The notes under the pieces: generated by a model
What the model was told of the DNA's origin: nothing
The model's database searches: none
The model's input: only the letters and a program-made list of their open reading frames with translations
NCBI GenBank assembly: GCA_007134175.1
Contig: SLLF01000059.1
Location: forward strand, 1-5,887
DNA from: Kiritimatiellia bacterium
GTDB lineage: Bacteria > Verrucomicrobiota > Kiritimatiellia > SLAD01
Direction: 5' to 3'
Length of the DNA stretch: 5,887 nt
Position numbers and translations under genes: made by a program
In this document: piece by piece, positions 5,883 to 5,887 of the stretch
Numbering within the stretch: position 1 is the stretch's first letter
How the letters are laid out: each line of letters opens with the position of its first letter

Positions 5883-5887
5883 GCTAA

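Overview
The window holds one long minus-strand operon (window left edge to about 5232) and one small plus-strand gene to its right (5393-5806). The sequence is GC-rich and nearly free of gaps. The operon is a MoxR/VWA ("Bat", aerotolerance-type) cluster. The text of the MoxR and DUF58 proteins, together with the extragenic palindromes, looks most like the Planctomycetes-Verrucomicrobia-Chlamydiae group (Verrucomicrobiota or Kiritimatiellota). That taxonomic placement is inference from style, not proof; a proteobacterium with the same gene order cannot be excluded.

Read in the direction of transcription (right to left), the operon is: a MoxR-family AAA+ ATPase (5232-4234); a cytoplasmic DUF58 protein with a degenerate VWA fold (4234-3347); a membrane-anchored DUF4381/BatD-like protein (3350 or 3242 to 2217); a BatA-type membrane VWA protein (2220-1225); and a second membrane VWA protein of BatB type (1225 to the window edge). 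The last one continues through a further hydrophobic segment into a TPR-like region, so it looks like a BatB-BatC fusion. It has no stop codon before base 1, and about 1.2 kb of genuine coding sequence is therefore a truncated gene. Every junction overlaps by 1 or 4 bases, so the five genes are probably translationally coupled and made as one unit. In this gene order a full-length BatD gene would be expected beyond the left edge.

Functionally, the MoxR ATPase is expected to act as a chaperone-like remodeller working with the VWA proteins. DUF58 is the cytoplasmic partner, and the two VWA proteins present metal-binding (MIDAS) domains on the membrane. Both VWA proteins keep all visible MIDAS residues. 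The actual client is not known for this family.

The 160-base gap between the operon and the plus-strand gene contains what looks like the decayed 3' end of a REP-associated (Y1/IS200-like) transposase with its palindromic end. The plus-strand gene is a clear YjbQ/UPF0047 protein and is followed by a perfect 12-bp inverted repeat. A second palindrome of REP type lies inside the apparent 5' end of the BatD-like gene and makes its start codon uncertain. I found no CRISPR array, no RNA gene and no convincing new defence or biosynthetic system: this is a known type of operon with some unusual details.
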